A stretch of DNA of 64,000 nt, taken from NCBI GenBank assembly GCA_022453515.1, contig JAJNNY010000054.1, positions 124,001-188,000 of the forward strand. The letters run 5' to 3'. The translations under genes and the position numbers were made by a program. The notes under the pieces were generated by a model, which was not told the origin of the DNA, did not search any database, and saw only the letters and a program-made list of their open reading frames with translations. This document shows, piece after piece, positions 1 through 10,389 of this stretch (its first letter is position 1; every line of letters begins with the position of its first letter). Origin of the DNA: Astrocystis sublimbata. Its lineage: Eukaryota; Ascomycota; Sordariomycetes; Xylariales; Xylariaceae.

Positions 1-2338
1 ATACACCTTGGCCTGGACGTCTCCTTCTGTAGTCAATGTGATCAGGCTGGGGCACAACTTCTTCAGCTCTCGCGGATCCGGCATACGATTTTTTGGATCG
101 AAAGGTGCCCGCTCCACCGCGTCGGTTGCGTCGGTCGCCAAAGCATCCACGACCTCGTCAACTTCTAATGAATGCTCGGAAAATGTCAAGAACTGGAGCA
201 ACCGCGTAACGTCAGTTTGGTTCTCGAGAGGCAAGCTCGCTAGCACTCGCGCATATGTCTCGTCGAGCGTCTTTGGCAAAGTATCTAGCGTGTCCTTGAC
301 AGAGCGGTAGTTGAGGCACTTTTCTAACGCGTCTAGTTGGCAAGCGACCCAGCGAAACCTGGATCTGATTAGTATTCACGGGAGAGATAAATACTGATCG
401 ACGCACACACTTACATGCCGTCTGCCTTTTGAACCAACGTGAATTCGATCTCGGACTGAACATCCGGGTTCGACTTCCATCGTTTGAGGCCCGCGCCGTC
501 TCTGACTCTCGTTTTGACGTACAGGTCAATGTCACTGCCCACTTGCCCGCTCTGGAGAGAAACTATATTCTCAACACGGGCTATTGCTTCAATGGCTGAT
601 TCAATATCGGCTTCGAGTCGACTCGTTACAAGGAGGTGTATGCCAAGCTCCCTTTTTCGTATATCTTGAAGCCACATCAACAGTCCTCCAGTGGGATATT
701 CATAGCGGGTAGTACACTCGTCCAGGGCATCGAGGACGATCCAGATCTCTCCAGCTGTCTGGATCATCGTTGCGAGTGTATCACATAGCTCTTCATGGCT
801 GGGCTGCCGTGGGTCGATATTCGACAGGAGCAACTGAAAGTGGTGTCGGGTGTTTGGGCGCAAGTCGTAAAGCTGACAAGCAAGGGATTTGATGGCGCTT
901 TCTAAAGTCTGCTTGCCCCTGTCTGTAAACGTGAAATAGAAGTAAAGAACACTCCGAGGAATTTGATGTTCGATGTCTTCGATCACAATAGATGACAACA
1001 CTGTCTTACCGCACCCTGGTATACCGTGAAGCCACAAGAACGAGTTCGTCCCTGACTTCCATGCCAAGTACGAATCATGCTCTAGGAGCCACTGTCCTGT
1101 CCCCGGTTGGCGTTGTCTCAACGCATTCTGGAAGTTGATTGACGGATCAGTTGGTGAAAGCCGTTGTTTGATCTTGTCGTTCTGGCTTGATTCCTTGATG
1201 TATTCGATGCCATGCTGGACTTGCATGACATCCTCTTGGACTATATGCAATGCGGTCAGTGCCGTCTCCGTTTTTCCAAGTATCATCAAATCCTCGGGCG
1301 GTCGCTATCATAGCATAGCAGTAATTACCCCAAGTCTACTTACTCGTTGGAAAGAACCTCGCCGAGTTTCTTCTGGGCCTCAACCCTACGTGGTGATATA
1401 GTATTCAAAAGATCTCTAGCGTATGAAGCCGCGGCAATCGCTGCATAACCGTGCCATATATCGTTCTTGTGCGTGTCAGAATAGTCGCAGATTCCGCGGA
1501 TAACAAGACAAGGAAAGTGATTCATCAAGCCGGCAGCTTCCATTTCGAAGCACAGGATATCCTTTTCCTCCGATAGGGCGTCACGTATCAAGGCATCTTT
1601 CATTAACTGGTTAGCGGAAGCAATTAGGCCGTGGTGGACCACTGGCTCGTTTTCGCCAAGAGCGCGTTGCTTCCTTGCGATCAATTGAGACTTGTCGTTG
1701 CCGCAGACAGTAGCACAGCCATCTTCACTGCCTCCAGAGTGAATATATGAAGCTCGGTAGAGATTGTCGGTACTCGGGTCCGGCCACTGACACAAATGGC
1801 GCAGCCGTGGCTTTCTTACGAAAGCGGCCTCAAGCGAATTCTCGAAATGGGATCCGTCCAGGTCGTATCTCGCTTGCAACTTCTGAACGGCAGAAAGCAA
1901 GAGCTTCGGAGGCTGGTTCAAGAAGCCCGTCTGAACAAACTTGCCGTTTTGCACTGTCTTCCCAAAATCATACTGAAGCACGCCGCCGATGCCGTTCTTG
2001 TTCGGCGAGCTGACTACGATGTCACCTAGACGGACGTCGTGTCTGTCACTGGGTGCGCCGCCGCCAATGCCCACCATGAAGCCGATTCTGACATTAGGGA
2101 AGCTGTGGACCAAGTCTCTCGCGGCGGTCGCGGCACTCACCAATCCGTACTGTCCTTGAGGAAGTGTTGTGATGACGATGTTGTGCTTGCCGATACGGCC
2201 CAGTGAGTAGACATTGTCATCATGTTCGTTAACGAAGTCCGGCTCCTCATGTTCTTCGTCGAGTAGTACTAGCGCGGCGACATACTCGATTCGCACGGCA
2301 CAGATCCATCCAACTGTGTAATCATGTAAATCTGGCAT
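1..2338 (-). CDS. PNP-NACHT NLR-like protein, 3' end beyond the left edge
   Basis: This is an NLR-like STAND receptor fragment. Exon 1 (2338 to about 1344) encodes a nucleoside-phosphorylase-like (PNP_UDP) domain starting MPDLHDYTVGWICA, with glycine-rich GIGGGAPS and FEMEAAGL motifs. Exon 2 (to 415) carries a NACHT NTPase with Walker A GIPGCGKT and Walker B IWIVLDALDEC. The intron at 359-414 (GTAAGT...CCAG) joins in phase to give ADGMFRWVACQLD, the usual segment after NACHT. Exon 3 (358 to 1) continues off the window, where ankyrin, TPR or WD repeats would be expected. Intron 1 is uncertain. The strong donor at 1343 does not match in phase with the nearest acceptors, giving a frameshift with the one at 1293. 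An acceptor at 1186 keeps frame (158-nt intron). In this family the PNP domain acts as effector and the repeats as sensor; this is family knowledge, not shown here. Confidence 0.88.
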
Positions 2339-2987
2339 CTGTGTAGTTGAGTGGAGGGAGATGTCGTCAATTAATATAATAAATATTCCTTTAACGGTAG
2401 AATAACTATTGTATAATCAATAAACTATATTTAAATAACTACTGTATAACTAGGTAATAATAAAACAATAAGCATGATAAAACTTACGAAGAACCTGGTT
2501 AGAAGTATCTCATCTATTTTGTGTGGCACCTCGGGCCTGGACACTTAATGTGACCCCCTCTTGCCTGGTAGGATATTTTGTAATTGTGCGGTCGGAGACG
2601 TGTATTTGCGTTGAAAATTGTTAATGCATGAAAACCAAAGTGGCGTGGAGGCCTGACGAAGTGTAAGATAAGGAGCAGAGGAGGGGTTTGCGAGAGATAC
2701 CTGTCGATTCTCACCATGCAGCGGGATACCCTGTGAGGTATATTTCGGAACCCAGATCTGTACGAAAACATGGGCCAGGAAAGTACTAGCTACGTAGTAT
2801 TGGAGTATTGTTAATGCATAATCACGATCCGGAAGCCTTATGATTGGCCGCTCTTCTCGGCTTCCTTTTATGGCATGCATAGTGGTATAGTGTGTTGCTA
2901 CCTGGTAGGATTAGTTGGAGGAGAACTATGATATCCATACCTAGTTATCGAATTCCGTTCTTTACGGGCGATTGTTTTCGTCCAGCA
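2339..2987. other. Intergenic, AT-rich near the NLR start
   Basis: No supportable gene. About 2370-2490 is strongly AT-rich and holds a near-duplicate 16-mer of the form aataactAYTGTATAAY at about 2401 and 2436. It may be promoter sequence or a decayed repeat. Short open frames at 2514-2880 show no domain signal. Confidence 0.5.
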
Positions 2988-4142
2988 TCACCTCTTCTTG
3001 CCACGATCTCTCCGTCCGCTCTCCATGACCTTGACCTTCTTATTGAACCGCTCTCCGATCTCCCTCGTGTTCTCACTAAAGCCGCTTCCACGCGCGCTAT
3101 CACCCGTATCACGGCCCCGCTTCCGGCTCATCTCCAGCAGCGCCTTGGTGCTCTTCCTACCGCCGCCGCCTTCGCCGCGTCTGGTCAGCTTGTCGATACG
3201 GTCAACGCCCTCGCCCAGATCGCGCCACTCTTCACCGCCGAAGCTCATCTTGGCGCTGCGGCGCTCTGCCTTGTTCTTCTCGGCGCGCACCTTCTTGCTG
3301 TCCTTGGGCAGACGCACGAAGTTGGTCTCTTCGAACTCACGCCGGCGCGCCTCCTCCTCGCGCTCGCCGGCCGTCTTCACCTTGCGTCCGCCGAAGACGA
3401 CGTTGGAACCCACAGAGGGAAGAGCGGATGGCGCCGTCGATAGCTCGTCGGCGATGTACTCGTTCATCGTCGCGGATTTCATGGGCCGACGCTCAGTGCG
3501 CTCGCGTCGGTCGGTCGTGGGCATCACGGTCGGCGTGATCTTGGGGGGCCGGTAGACGCCGCTGGTGTCTTTGCCCTTGGAGGCGGCGGCGGCGGCGGCC
3601 ATGCCGACAGATACGGGCTTGGAGAAGTTGGAGAACGAGGGGCCTAGCTTGGAGTTGGCCTGGCTTTGCTCTTTTCCGGTCTCCTCGGCATCTTCGTCGT
3701 CGTCTTCGCCTTCAGACCCGTCTTCAGAATCCGACTCGTTATCTTGGGCCTCGGCGTTCATGAGCGCTTTGCGATCTGCGTCGTCTGCGGCGCGGATGAT
3801 CTTGTCGAGTTGGAAGCGCAGGCGCTCTTCGAGCGGGCGCACGCCCTTGTCGAGGTACAGGCGCAGCTCGACTAGCTTCTTGACAACATCGTCTGATACG
3901 TCGTCGGCGGCGGAGTCATCGTCTTCTGATTCGGCGTTGTTCTTCGCATTGCGGATCTTAATGAGGATGAGGAAGACGAGGTTCTGCAGGTAGGAGAGAA
4001 GTAGCTCGTTCTTGACGTCGAGCAGCGAGACGCCCTTGTCGTTGTCGTCGATGCCGGCGAGTTTTGGAGTGGCTTCAAATGCTGAGGTTAATGAGGTGGT
4101 GAGGGTGTCCAGCAGTGCCGGTAATGTGATTGCGGCCGCCAT
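2988..4142 (-). CDS. LCP5: Lcp5/neuroguidin-type Sas10/Utp3 family protein (U3 snoRNP)
   Basis: A 384-aa intronless protein of the Sas10/Utp3/C1D family, closest in layout to Lcp5/neuroguidin. It is expected to act in the nucleolus with the U3 snoRNP in 18S rRNA processing. The N-terminal helical region holds the family signature SLLDVKNELLLSYLQNLVF at about residues 38-56. An acidic tract follows (EDGSEGEDDDEDAEE). The C-terminal third is basic and ends in KRGRDTGDSARGSGFSENT and an R/K-rich tail, as in the family. The frame is open 18 codons further upstream, but I chose the ATG at 4142 because its context (CACAACATGGC) fits a fungal start and it gives the usual N-terminus. Confidence 0.85.
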   Translation of the reverse strand: MAAAITLPALLDTLTTSLTSAFEATPKLAGIDDNDKGVSLLDVKNELLLSYLQNLVFLILIKIRNAKNNAESEDDDSAADDVSDDVVKKLVELRLYLDKGVRPLEERLRFQLDKIIRAADDADRKALMNAEAQDNESDSEDGSEGEDDDEDAEETGKEQSQANSKLGPSFSNFSKPVSVGMAAAAAASKGKDTSGVYRPPKITPTVMPTTDRRERTERRPMKSATMNEYIADELSTAPSALPSVGSNVVFGGRKVKTAGEREEEARRREFEETNFVRLPKDSKKVRAEKNKAERRSAKMSFGGEEWRDLGEGVDRIDKLTRRGEGGGGRKSTKALLEMSRKRGRDTGDSARGSGFSENTREIGERFNKKVKVMESGRRDRGKKR

Positions 4143-6004
4143 GTTGTGTGGTGGCGTTGAGATGAATGAGAGGAATCGTTGGGTGAAGTCGATCAACTTG
4201 GCATTGGTACAGCTTCAAAAAAGTTATGGGCAGGGGACCTTGCAGTTCAAGTCCCGCCCAAACTTTCTCAGCGCGATAAGGCGATAAGGACCCCGATAAG
4301 CTCCAAATCAGTCTAGTGCTGCTTTATCAGGCTTATGCAAGGCACAGTGGGTCTGAGCCCGTGTCTTGCCCGTGGCGAGCCCGTGGACCCGACCCGCTCC
4401 GGCCGTCCCCCGGCCCGTCATACATCTCTCATCTTCATCTTCATCTTCATCCTCGTCATCGCTCTCAATAATTTTACATTTCTGCCTCCGGATTTCAGCC
4501 TGGCCATTTGCGCATGGCCGAAACATTGCCCCCGTCGCTGTCGAAGTCCAGACATCAGACTCCCGGTGCTGCTTGTATGAATAGCCACCATCTAATTCGA
4601 GGCTTAAGACTGGTTCTCACTATCACTATTGTCACTCAAGCCTCAGCTCTGTAAATTCTTGCTACGGATATATGAGATCTGAGATCTGAAAAGCTTTCAG
4701 TGCAGCGGCTAACTTTTAGTCTGTCTCACTCGATTATTGAGCTCTAGCAAACTCTCTCTAGACGGAAACACTAGTTCAAGGCTCTCCTACTTAGAGATGA
4801 TAAGAACAGACTGCTCGGGATCCTCAACTCGTTTCCGCAGATCACCCTTCGAACAGCCGGCCAAATTCTCGAGAGGCCATATACATGTGTTTGGATTACA
4901 AAGGTCGGTGCTGTTTATGAGACAGCTGTAATAACGAGTGCATGTAGTCCGCGCCAGGTTTAACGGCACTAGAAAGCCGAGTTTCACCTTGGCCATGCTC
5001 ACATCGGCAGGCGTTGAAAGCAAGCTACGATGAGAAATCGAAAAAGCTGAGTAACCGATTGGCAGAACGGGCCAGTAAATCGCTCTTAAGTAGCAGCAAA
5101 AAGGTGATAAGATGGGTTCTTAATCAAGGTGACAATGAGATTATGTATTATTGACATTAGGTATCTCGAATTATTTCACCAGCTCCTACAAACTACCACT
5201 GCGGCTGATTACTTGAGTACTTACCTAGTCACTTATCCCACTCTGTATTGCCTGTGTTTCTATGGTGTGTCTCATCAAAGCTACTCTTTTTCGCCTTGTC
5301 TTTCAAGATATTTTATTGTTGCATTTCGGAAAATATTGAGTAAGGCCTAAGAGTATCCTCGACTTAGAGATGATTGGTTGGATGTCTAAGACTGAGCTCT
5401 GGCCCAACTGTACGAGTCAACAGGGGACCCCTGCAGGCCAAGCGACAGACTAACGTAATAAAGTACCTAAGTACCCGCATATGTCTCTGCTACTGCAGGT
5501 CGTGTCCTGATTTTAGACGTGAATAAAGCATCCATCCTCTTTGGTACTTGAACCTGCAACGTCAGCTTCGACACTTCGAATAAGACACGTCCTAGCCCGC
5601 CACACCACACCACACACCACCTCGAAAACCACGCATACCGGCCTGAACTCAGATTTCCCACCATCCTTAAAACAACGCTTGTTGGTCTCCTCTGGACGAA
5701 ACCCTCCACTGCACCCCGAGCCCCTGTGCTCCGTGGATTCGTAGTGATCCATCCACTGTTCGCTGTACGCTGTCATTGCGCTGCGCCGCCATCTCACGCG
5801 TTGGCCATCAACCACACCAGGCACCGTAAGTCTGACGTCTGACAGCATCTACCCATTCTGCATCCCCCATCCCTCGTCCCTCTCCTGCAGCGCAAAACGA
5901 GCATAGCATCCGCCGCGGCTCCCATCTACACGGGTTGGGCGACCCTTGATATAACTAACAACTCCCCAGTCTTCGGCGCACGAGAGGAAACCAACCCCTA
6001 AACC
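4143..6004. other. Intergenic between the Lcp5-type and TMN genes
   Basis: No gene recognised. A CATCTT/TCATCC trinucleotide-like run lies at 4428-4460. The last 200 bases look like the 5' leader of the downstream TMN gene. A possible leader intron runs 5826-5890 (GTAAGT...CTGCAG). It is untested. Confidence 0.45.
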
Positions 6005-8032
6005 ATGAAGCCGTCACCGGTTGCGCCAACCACGGCGCTCGTGTCGGCGCTGCTGGCCCTGCCACAGCTCACCGCCGCCTTCTACCTGCCCGGTGTCGCG
6101 CCCACCTCCTACAAACCCGGCGATACCGTCCCTCTCCACGTCAACAGCATCAAGCCCATCGCCGCCAAAGACTTCCGCCTTCACTCGGTACTATCATACG
6201 ACCATTATGACCCCAGATTCCATTTCTGCGCCCCCGAAGGCGGTCCACAGTATGTGTCGGAGAGTCTAGGCAGCATACTATTTGGAGATCGCATAATGAC
6301 CTCGCCCTTCAACCTGAAGATGGCGCAGAACGAGACCTGTGTCAAGCTGTGCTCGGCCGAATACGACACCGAGTCCGCCCACTTCGTCAACCAGCGCATC
6401 GCTAAAGGGTTTGCCTTGAACTGGCTGGTGGACGGCTTGCCGGCAGGCCAGAACCTCTACGACGAGCTGACCGACACCAACTTCTACAGCCCTGGCTTTG
6501 CGCTCGGCCACATCTCCTCCGCCGACCCCGACGGGACTATCTTTTTCAACAACCACTACGATATCGTCATCGAGTACCACAAGGTTCGTGGGTCAGATAA
6601 ACAGCTCAGGGTCGTCGGTGCTATTGTTGAGCCATCCTCGAGGGCCTACCCTTCCGCCGAAGGAAAACTGGACTGCATGAACGACGAGATCGCCCCCGTC
6701 GTGCTCGGTGAGAATGTGGAACAAACGACCGGTGTCACCTTCACCTACAGTGTTTCCTGGAGAGAGTCGTCCACGGCCTGGGCTACCCGATGGGACAAGT
6801 ACCTGCACGTCTTCGATCCCAAGATCCACTGGTTCTCTCTCATCAACTCAGCTGTAGTTGTCGTCTTCCTGGTCGTCACGGTCGCCTCTGTCCTTTTCCG
6901 AGCGCTTCGCAAGGATATTGCTAGATACAACCGATTGGATCAGATCAACCTGGACGATCTTTCCGGAGGCGACGGCCTCGAAGACGGCGTGCAGGAAGAC
7001 TCTGGCTGGAAGCTCGTCCACGGCGATGTCTTCCGTACGCCGGCCCACCCCTTATTGCTGTCCGTGCTGCTTGGCAATGGCGCCCAGCTCTTCGCTATGA
7101 CCGGATTCACCATCTGCTTTGCGCTGCTCGGGTTTCTCTCCCCGTCCAACCGTGGGTCTCTCGGCACCATCATGGTTTTCCTGTACACGCTGCTGAGCTT
7201 CATTGGTGGCTACGTCTCGGCGCGGACCTATAAGTCGATGAACGGCGAGAAGTGGAAGATGAACATCGCCTCAACCCCCCTACTCGTACCCGGCCTGGTT
7301 TTCACCACCTTCTTCATCCTCAACCTGTTCCTCTGGGCCAACGGCGCCGCGGGCGCCGTCCCGTTCACGACCATGCTCGTCATCGTAGCCATCTGGTTCA
7401 TCATCTCTGTGCCCCTGTCCGTCGCCGGCTCGTGGCTCGGATTCCGCGCCCAGGCGCTTGAGCCACCCGTCCGCACAAACCAGATCCCGCGCCAGATTCC
7501 GCCGGCCACGACCTACCTCAAGCCTATCCCCAGCATGCTGCTCGTCGGTATCCTGCCCTTCGGCGCCATCTTCGTCGAGCTGTACTTCATCATGAGCTCG
7601 ATCTGGTTCAGCAAGATCTACTACATGTTCGGCTTCCTGTTCCTGTGCTACGGCCTGATGATCATCACCTGCGCAGCCGTTACGGTCCTGATGGTCTACT
7701 TCTTGCTCTGCGCCGAAAACTACCACTGGCAGTGGCGTTCGTTCCTCGCGGCCGGTACCAGCGCTGCCTACATCTTTGTCAACGCTCTCATCTACCTGAT
7801 AAGCAAGCTTTCCCTCGGCGGCTTGTCGGGTACCGTGCTGTACATTGGTTACAGCGCTCTCCTATCGTTCCTCTTCTTTATACTAACAGGTATGTATCTG
7901 CCCCTGCTGCCCCCTTCTCACGCTTCCTCGAAGGTGTCGAAAGCTGACGTTTTCCAATCAATAGGATCGATCGGCTTCTTCTCCAGCTGGTGGTTCACGA
8001 GAAAGATCTACGCCTCCATCAAGATCGACTAA
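6005..8032 (+). CDS. TMN/EMP70 nonaspanin (transmembrane 9 superfamily)
   Basis: An endosomal/Golgi nine-pass protein of the EMP70/TM9SF family (yeast Emp70/Tmn2-like), implicated in protein sorting, copper homeostasis and adhesion. A signal peptide ends near LPQLTAAFYLPG, the usual start of the mature lumenal domain. The lumenal domain (about residues 24-280) is followed by a membrane anchor (INSAVVVVFLVVTVASVLF) and eight further hydrophobic segments. The C-terminus KIYASIKID is the classic KxD-type end of the family. The exons are 6005-7889 and 7965-8032. The 75-nt intron 7890-7964 (GTATGT, CTGAC branch, ATAG) rejoins as ILTG-SIGFFSSWW, giving 650 aa. The intron is itself open and in frame, so an unspliced reading gives 675 aa. 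Confidence 0.93.
   Translation: MKPSPVAPTTALVSALLALPQLTAAFYLPGVAPTSYKPGDTVPLHVNSIKPIAAKDFRLHSVLSYDHYDPRFHFCAPEGGPQYVSESLGSILFGDRIMTSPFNLKMAQNETCVKLCSAEYDTESAHFVNQRIAKGFALNWLVDGLPAGQNLYDELTDTNFYSPGFALGHISSADPDGTIFFNNHYDIVIEYHKVRGSDKQLRVVGAIVEPSSRAYPSAEGKLDCMNDEIAPVVLGENVEQTTGVTFTYSVSWRESSTAWATRWDKYLHVFDPKIHWFSLINSAVVVVFLVVTVASVLFRALRKDIARYNRLDQINLDDLSGGDGLEDGVQEDSGWKLVHGDVFRTPAHPLLLSVLLGNGAQLFAMTGFTICFALLGFLSPSNRGSLGTIMVFLYTLLSFIGGYVSARTYKSMNGEKWKMNIASTPLLVPGLVFTTFFILNLFLWANGAAGAVPFTTMLVIVAIWFIISVPLSVAGSWLGFRAQALEPPVRTNQIPRQIPPATTYLKPIPSMLLVGILPFGAIFVELYFIMSSIWFSKIYYMFGFLFLCYGLMIITCAAVTVLMVYFLLCAENYHWQWRSFLAAGTSAAYIFVNALIYLISKLSLGGLSGTVLYIGYSALLSFLFFILTGMYLPLLPPSHASSKVSKADVFQSIGSIGFFSSWWFTRKIYASIKID
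7890..7964 (+). other. In-frame, stop-free 75-nt intron in the TMN gene
   Basis: Donor GTATGT, branch CTGAC at 7943-7947 and acceptor ATAG. The length is divisible by three with no stop codon, so retention would insert 25 residues just before the last membrane helix. Removal restores the conserved family sequence. Confidence 0.8.
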
Positions 8033-8518
8033 GTGAGTTGGCATTTCACGCGGCACAGCCAAACTTACTAGTAGTCATCATAAAGCGGGGACGCCTGGTG
8101 TTGTATCCCCCCTTTTCCCTACACAGATTCGCGAATGGGGTTATATGTATTATAGGTAGACTGTACGAGGATACAAAATAAGACTTTAATTGGTATAGAA
8201 TAGCTCCTCTGGCTGGCTGGCTGTCTGCTTTGATTTTAACTCGATGATATGGGACGATTTGCACTATTCGGTAGCTTCGAATACAATATAGCTAGCTCAT
8301 TGCATCAGTCTTTATCTGATTACTTAGGTGCTAGTAAATACATTGACAATGTCTTCCCAAACGGGACTTTATTTAATGACAATAACCTTTGTTGCAGCTA
8401 CTGCATGTGTCTCTTCTCGTGATTGGATAGCGACCAGAATATGGCCTCTGCCCAAACTGTGAGGAACATCTTGTCAAATGTAACCAAGCTGCTAAAGATC
8501 GCTCGCTCGCTCGCGCGC
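8033..8518. other. Convergent 3' intergenic region
   Basis: Lies between the convergent TMN and MED4 genes and probably holds both 3' untranslated regions. No gene or repeat is seen beyond a short GCTCGCTCGCTCGCGCGCTC run at 8500-8519. Confidence 0.5.
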
Positions 8519-9732
8519 TCAGTCATCGTCGTCATCATCATCCTCCATGAACTGGAACTGCGCCTTCTGCTGCACAGGCGAAGCAACGGGCGGCGCACCT
8601 GCACCAGCACCAGCACCTGCACCCACACCCGCACCCCCAACCCCAGCCGCGCCCGCCGAAACACTCGTGCGCCTCCACGCCTCAGCCTGCTCCTTCTCCC
8701 TGGCCTTCTCGCGCTCAGCCCTCGCCCGCGCCTGGTCCTCGCGGATCCTGCGATCGCGCTCCTCTCTCTCTAGACGCTCTTTCTCTTCCTGGCCTTTCCT
8801 TTCTTCTTCCTCGGCTTCCTTGCGCGCTTTCTCGACTTCCGGGTCGTACCCCTCGGCCTCGATCCCTTGCTCCGCCATGTACGCCAGCGACGCGATGGCG
8901 CCGTGCCGCACTTGCTGCTCCGACGGCCAGGGCACAAAGGTGTACGCGCTGTGCGGGTTCAGGAACATGGCGAGGGGCGAGGGCAGGTCGCTTGCTGCGC
9001 CTGTTCCTGCTACGACTGTGGTGGTGGTGGTGGTGATGGCGCCGGGCGTGTCGGCGATGCCGTTCGGCTGTGGTGTTGCGGCGCCGTTAGTCGTCGCGCC
9101 ATTTCCATTCGGCGTCCCGCCCGCTGGCGTCGTGACTGCTGTCTCGGGCGCGCTCACCGCCTCTCCGCCTCCTATCCCTAGCCCTATCCCTGCACCTGCA
9201 CCACCCTGTCCAGCCGCCTCGGCTTTTTCCAAGGCGGAGATGGCGTTCAGGGCGCCGACAGGCGGGATCGTCGTCTTGCTGATGCGCCGCGCGTAGCTGA
9301 GGAGCTCGTCGTAGCGGATCTCGTGGTGGCTGACGCTGCCGCCGTCGTCTGGGAATGCCGTCGCGGAGGCATCGACGAGTTCCTTGCGCGTCGCGGCGAG
9401 TAGACGTAATGTGTCGCGGATCTGCGCGTCGTAGGCCGCTGTTGAGGCGCGCAGGGCTTGGATGCGTTGGTGGTTGGTTTGGTGGGTTTGTACTGTGTTT
9501 TTCTATGAGTTAGCACATGCAGTCTCTTGTGGCTGTGGATCGTGAGCGAGAAAGTGGGAATATGTGTATGTATGTATTGCGTACAGTCTTTCAGCCCCTT
9601 GGTGAGCTCCGCGTCGGCGTGGCCCAGCTCTTGCACCTGGCTCGTCGAGGGATTGTATTTCGCGATGGAGTCGATGAGGGTGCCCAGCGCTTTTTCGACG
9701 CGGTCGAAGCACGTGTCTAGTTGCTTGTTCAT
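8519..9732 (-). CDS. MED4: Mediator complex subunit 4 (MED4)
   Basis: A Mediator middle-module subunit, linking activators to RNA polymerase II in the nucleus. Exon 1 (9732-9585) encodes MNKQLDTCFDRVEKALGTL and the MED4 hallmark DSIAKYNPS. The 92-nt intron 9493-9584 (GTACGC...CACAG, CTAAC branch) restores LKDLQTHQTNHQRIQALR. The coiled coil continues to RKELVDASATAFPDDGG and the family motif YDELLSYARRISKTTIPP. Exon 2 ends at 8519, and the protein is 373 aa. A disordered stretch rich in glycine, proline and threonine, a charged helix (about residues 275-330, E/R/K-rich) and a terminal tract of seven aspartates follow the core. The intronless alternative frame is a shadow. Confidence 0.92.
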
Positions 9733-10389
9733 GGTGGTGAGGTGGGTGGGTAGGTAGCGCTTGGTCCGCGCGATCGACTTCTTCGTTGTGTGTGGCAGTG
9801 GTGGTGTGGTCTAGAGGTTGGAAGTGTTGCGGGTCAAGGGCAGCTTTGGGTGGAAAGAAAGAAAGAAGGGTACGTACCGAGCGAGATAAATGATCTACAG
9901 TGGGCTGCAGCTCTAGAGTCGCCCTAGTCGCATATGACCCCACACTGGAGCCCCCAAAGTTTAGCTTTAGCTGTGCGGGCATGGCGGGATGAGGATTAGG
10001 AGGCGGCTGGCCCACTACCACCAGTTCGTACCAACACGAAGCATCATCTTTGATATCGAACAACTTTACAGAATCTGCTTGAATTATGTTAAAGTTAAAT
10101 ATACGTATAGATAAATACCTGTAGGTATCTTGAAAACTTCTCCCTTGAATCTAGCCCTATTCATAATGTTGTTAGTGGCCAGTAGATCAAGTGATATTGT
10201 ATGCCAAGTATGAAGCCTTCATCTTTCCTTCACACCGGGGGACCAGCATGGTGTTCAAGCTTCCCTAAATGTGTAGTACGGTTGTTGTGGTCTAGTAATG
10301 AATCCCAGCCACAACAGAACAATAAGTCGCCGCATCATTGCATTCGTATTGGTTTTGATCATCTGAGCACTAATCATGTTGGCCCAGTG
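9733..10389. other. Intergenic between MED4 and the gasdermin-like gene
   Basis: Likely the MED4 promoter and leader plus the 3' region of the next gene. No coding gene is supported; the open frame 9503-10063 overlaps MED4 in another frame and has no domain. Confidence 0.45.

Noticed and set aside
2998..3993. Two plus-strand frames opposite the Lcp5-type gene
   Set aside because: Serine-rich antisense shadows of a charged, acidic-tract gene.
8547..9296. Long plus-strand open frame (249 codons)
   Set aside because: It lies opposite MED4 and only mirrors its GC-rich, low-complexity C-terminal half. It has no domain.
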